Source: Hormiphora californensis (taxonomy: Eukaryota > Ctenophora > Tentaculata > Cydippida > Pleurobrachiidae). From it: DNA of 64,000 nt. Positions 44,542 through 64,000 of this stretch are shown here, one piece after another. The stretch spans positions 2,806,982-2,870,981 of the forward strand of contig CM035353.1 of the NCBI GenBank assembly GCA_020137815.1, in the 5' to 3' direction. The notes under the pieces were generated by a model. That model ran no database searches and was not told the DNA's origin. It was given only the letters and a program-made list of their open reading frames with translations. How positions within the stretch are numbered: position 1 is the first letter of the stretch; the number at the start of each line of letters is the position of its first letter. The translations under genes were made by a program, and so were the position numbers.

Positions 44542-45937
44542 TTAAGGGTACGCTAACCAAAATTTTTTTTCGAGTGCAGGGAAATCTCTCACCGTAGGGT
44601 TGTAGGCCATGCCAAGGAGACCTCAAATATGCAATTTGAGCTCTCAAGTCGAATTCATATTTTTGCTACAGCTATTTAAAAAATGTCCTGTAAATACGTT
44701 TTTGGCATCTCAAAATTTTTTTTAAAAGATAGGAGCATGAAAATTTGGGGATTTGAAGAGGACATGAAGGGGAATAACCACAAAATTTTTTTTTGTAATC
44801 CGAGCTGATTTCCGGTCCTGAGATGGATTTCTTTTTTTCCACTTTAACGCCCTATTTGGCAAAGTTCCGAAAACATGTGAAAGCTGTAAATTGGTGAAAA
44901 GTTGCGTCTAACGATTATCTAAGTGGCCATAAATTTTGGGCGTGTCCTTATTTGAAATAAGATGTACAGAGTTTTTTTTGTGAAAGCCGTCATTTCAGAA
45001 ATAGATAAATTCCATGTATCTCAAAAACGGCTGATCGTAGAGACCTGAGACTATGCTTAAACGATTCAGAAGGTCCGATTTTGGGGGGGTCTTCTGAGAG
45101 ACATTTTGCTCCTACTTCAACCGTTTTTGCTGTAATTGCGAAAAACAAATTCTATGGAAAGGGCAAAAGCTAAACTCCAATATCCTGTAATTAGGGAATT
45201 TTGGCTAAGAAAGGACCGAAACTATGGAAAAATGTGTAACAAGCTAATTCCTTCACTATTTGGTCCATATGGGTCCCTATAATCACCAAAAACAAAATCA
45301 CAAAAAATCCACGATGGCGAAGATGGGTTTTTGTTTTTCGCAATTACAGCAAAAACGGTTGAAGTAGGAGCAAAATGTCTCTCAGAAGACCCCCCCAAAA
45401 TCGGACCTTCTGAATCGTTTAAGCATAGTCTCAGGTCTCTACGATCAGCCGTTTTTGAGATACAGGGAATTTATTTATTTCTGAAATGACGGCTTTCACA
45501 AAAAAAACTCTGTACATCTTATTTCAAATAAGGACACGCCCAAAATTTATGGCCACTTAGATAATCGTTAGACGCAACTTTTCACCAATTTACAGCTTTC
45601 ACATGTTTTCGGAACTTTGCCAAATAGGGCGTTAAAGTGGAAAAAAAGAAATCCATCTCAGGACCGGAAATCAGCTCGGATTGCAAAATTTTTTTTTTGT
45701 GGTTATTCACCTTCATGTCTTCTTCAAATCCCCAAATTTTCATGCTCCTATCTTTTAAAAAAAATTTTTGAGATGCCAAACGTATTTACAGGACATTTTT
45801 TAAATAGCTGTAGCAAAAATATGAATTCGACTTAAGAGCTAAAATTGCATATTTGAGGTCTCCTTGGTATGGCCTACAACCCTACGGTGAGAGATTTCCC
45901 TGCACTCGAAAAAAAATTTTGGTTAGCGTACCCTTAA
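44542..45937. mobile_element. TTAA-bounded full-length palindrome, about 1.39 kb (foldback element)
   Basis: TTAA at 44542-44545 and 45934-45937 flank inverted ends GGGTACGCTAACCAAAATT. The arms are about 690 bp and meet near 45240 with few mismatches and no coding capacity. TTAA duplication is the hallmark of piggyBac-type insertion. The extreme arm length makes it a foldback MITE. Since TTAA is itself a palindrome, its status as target duplication is inferred. Confidence 0.85.
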
Positions 45938-46020
45938 TTTTCCCAAAGCTACGACAAAAATCAGACAGAGATAGACTACTAATAGATTGTTGAGTAACTG
46001 AACTATACCGTGTCTAGGTA

Positions 46021-46177
46021 CAGTCGGACCCCTATTTACCGGAACCCCGATTTACCGGGAGGATAAAGTTCCCCCGTTATAAGAAATTAACAGTATTTCA
46101 CCCCAATATACCGGGCACCCCGATTTACCGGGCAAAACCCTTTCCCCCGAGCATCCCGGTAAATCGGAGTCCGACTG
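46021..46177 (+). mobile_element. Tigger/pogo-like MITE, 157 bp
   Basis: CAGTCGGACCCCTATTTACC ... GTAAATCGGAGTCCGACTG, TA on both sides (46019-46020, 46178-46179). Lies about 200 bp beyond the mitofusin stop codon. Confidence 0.88.
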
Positions 46178-46371
46178 TACCACCCATGGTCCACAGAAAC
46201 CATCATGTTCTCATAGTGACACAGCTGACAGATTAACAGACATGGCTATAACATTTTTCGACAATGAAAAAAAAAACATACGGCACTTTAAAAAAACAAA
46301 ACAATAATAACACTGTCTCTTAGTAGCGGATCATGAGACCAGGTATGGTTTATCTCTCCAGATCTGTCTGA

Positions 46372-62945
<16,574 letters not shown>

Positions 62946-64000
62946 CTGAAAAGAAGTGCTAGTATTATTGTCATAATTAGCTCTAGTCACTGCGCTGGCA
63001 AGCGCAAAGGTGACCACCACCTCCCCCCAACCGCGCGTGCCAGAAAGCAGTAATAAGTTTTTTCAGTTTTTAGCCAAAAATGGCATTTTGCGACGCCCAT
63101 AGCGAGGCCCCCACTGCACCGATCGGTCTGAAATTTGGTATACAGTGTCACGTAGACTAGATCTACTGGAGTTTAAAAGGGCAAGTCTCTATCTCTTTTA
63201 GTTTTAGAGTTATGACATGGTGAAAAAAGCAATAAATGTCCGTGTCTATATATATACATACATACATACATACATACATGCATACATACATACATACATA
63301 CATACATATAGACGCTTTTTTACACAATTTGCAGACAATTTTCTGGAAAAACTACAAGAGATAGACACTTCTCGTTTGTTGCATTCGAAAGATAATCGTT
63401 TGAATTGTGTTATTGGAGGGTTTTCATGTTCTATGTCTTACCAGAACGTCCTTAAAAACTGTCATAAAGTTAAGATATTTTTCAAATCGACCAAATTTCT
63501 TTGAGCTCAATTTACACCCTGAAGACGGCTTCTGATTGAAAAATGGAGACCACACTTATGAAAGATAATCGTCTAAACTTTCAGAAACTGTGTCGCGAAT
63601 TTGTGAAACTCTATTTCCAAGGGTCTTAAATCGCGTCTGAAGTTTTAAGACTGTATGAAAATAGTTATGACGATAGTGCGTTTTTCGCCATAGCGACCTC
63701 AAATCTTGTCCAATCGATCTCAAACTTGGTCAGCATCTTGATCTAGATGAGCCTGATAATAATTGTTCACTAGCAAGACGTTATAACGTCGTGACGTCAC
63801 ACTATGACGTCAAAATGACGTCAAAATTTAAATTTTCGTATTTTAGCGATTTCTGACGGTCTTTACAAGTTCTACTACGTCCAGACATGTCTTACATCGT
63901 ATTTCACATCAGAAAATACCAAAAATAGACCTAAATTATGCCAAAAACTAACAGAAATTAGTTGGCTGGAAAGGTGACCACTTTTATTGTCAAACTTACA
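62946..64000. other. Mitofusin intron to window end; no exon found
   Basis: Holds a (CATA)n microsatellite at 63255-63308 and a cluster of TGACGTCA palindromes at 63792-63823. The next upstream mitofusin exons, encoding the P-loop, are not in this stretch. Confidence 0.55.

Overview
The window is eukaryotic and animal. Several genes have introns with GT/AG borders. The genes include an intron-rich mitofusin, a voltage-gated K+ channel, seven-transmembrane receptors, a two-domain Ly6/uPAR protein, an arylsulfatase, an LDLR-A secreted protein, an Ig-follistatin-Kazal-VWD protein and an ephrin-receptor-like Cys-rich membrane protein. Introns are mostly 80-300 bp, with a few multi-kilobase introns that hold other genes. 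The mix fits a marine non-bilaterian or other soft-bodied invertebrate. A ctenophore is my best guess, at low confidence, because no lineage marker is decisive.

Layout. 1-2.8 kb: a Kv channel on the minus strand. 2.7-9.5 kb and 11.6-14 kb: homopolymer-inflated, apparently low-quality consensus with no callable genes. 14.9-17.7 kb: a secreted Arg/His repeat protein (36/39-bp units, minus strand) flanked on both sides by the same G-rich minisatellite. 20.5-21.9 kb: a rhodopsin-like receptor with a frame-broken 3' end. 22.5-24.8 kb: the secreted Ig/FOLN/Kazal/VWD-like protein. 26.5-27.1 kb: the last two exons of a possible C2 protein. 27-36 kb: mostly inverted repeats, MITEs and decayed LINE sequence. 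36.6-37.2 kb: Ly6/uPAR protein. 38.7-40.3 kb: arylsulfatase. 40.4-46.2 kb: giant palindromes, MITEs and short dispersed motifs. 46.4-62.9 kb: mitofusin on the minus strand (15 exons found, 5' end beyond the window). Its introns contain a Cys-rich receptor-like gene (same strand), a second 7TM receptor (opposite strand, broken by a transposon) and an LDLR-A secreted gene (opposite strand).

The strongest theme is mobile DNA built as inverted repeats. At least four non-autonomous DNA-transposon families can be defined with their target duplications: a 109-bp hAT-like MITE (8-bp), a GC-rich hAT-like MITE (8-bp, six good copies), a Tigger/pogo-like MITE (TA), and a 64-78-bp MITE (9-bp). There are also two full-length-palindrome foldback elements bounded by TTAA. 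One of these sits inside the TM1 codons of the second receptor, and removing it with one TTAA restores the reading frame exactly. Several genes carry isolated single-base frame breaks, often at C-runs. I read most of these as consensus errors rather than biology, with pseudogenization as the alternative.
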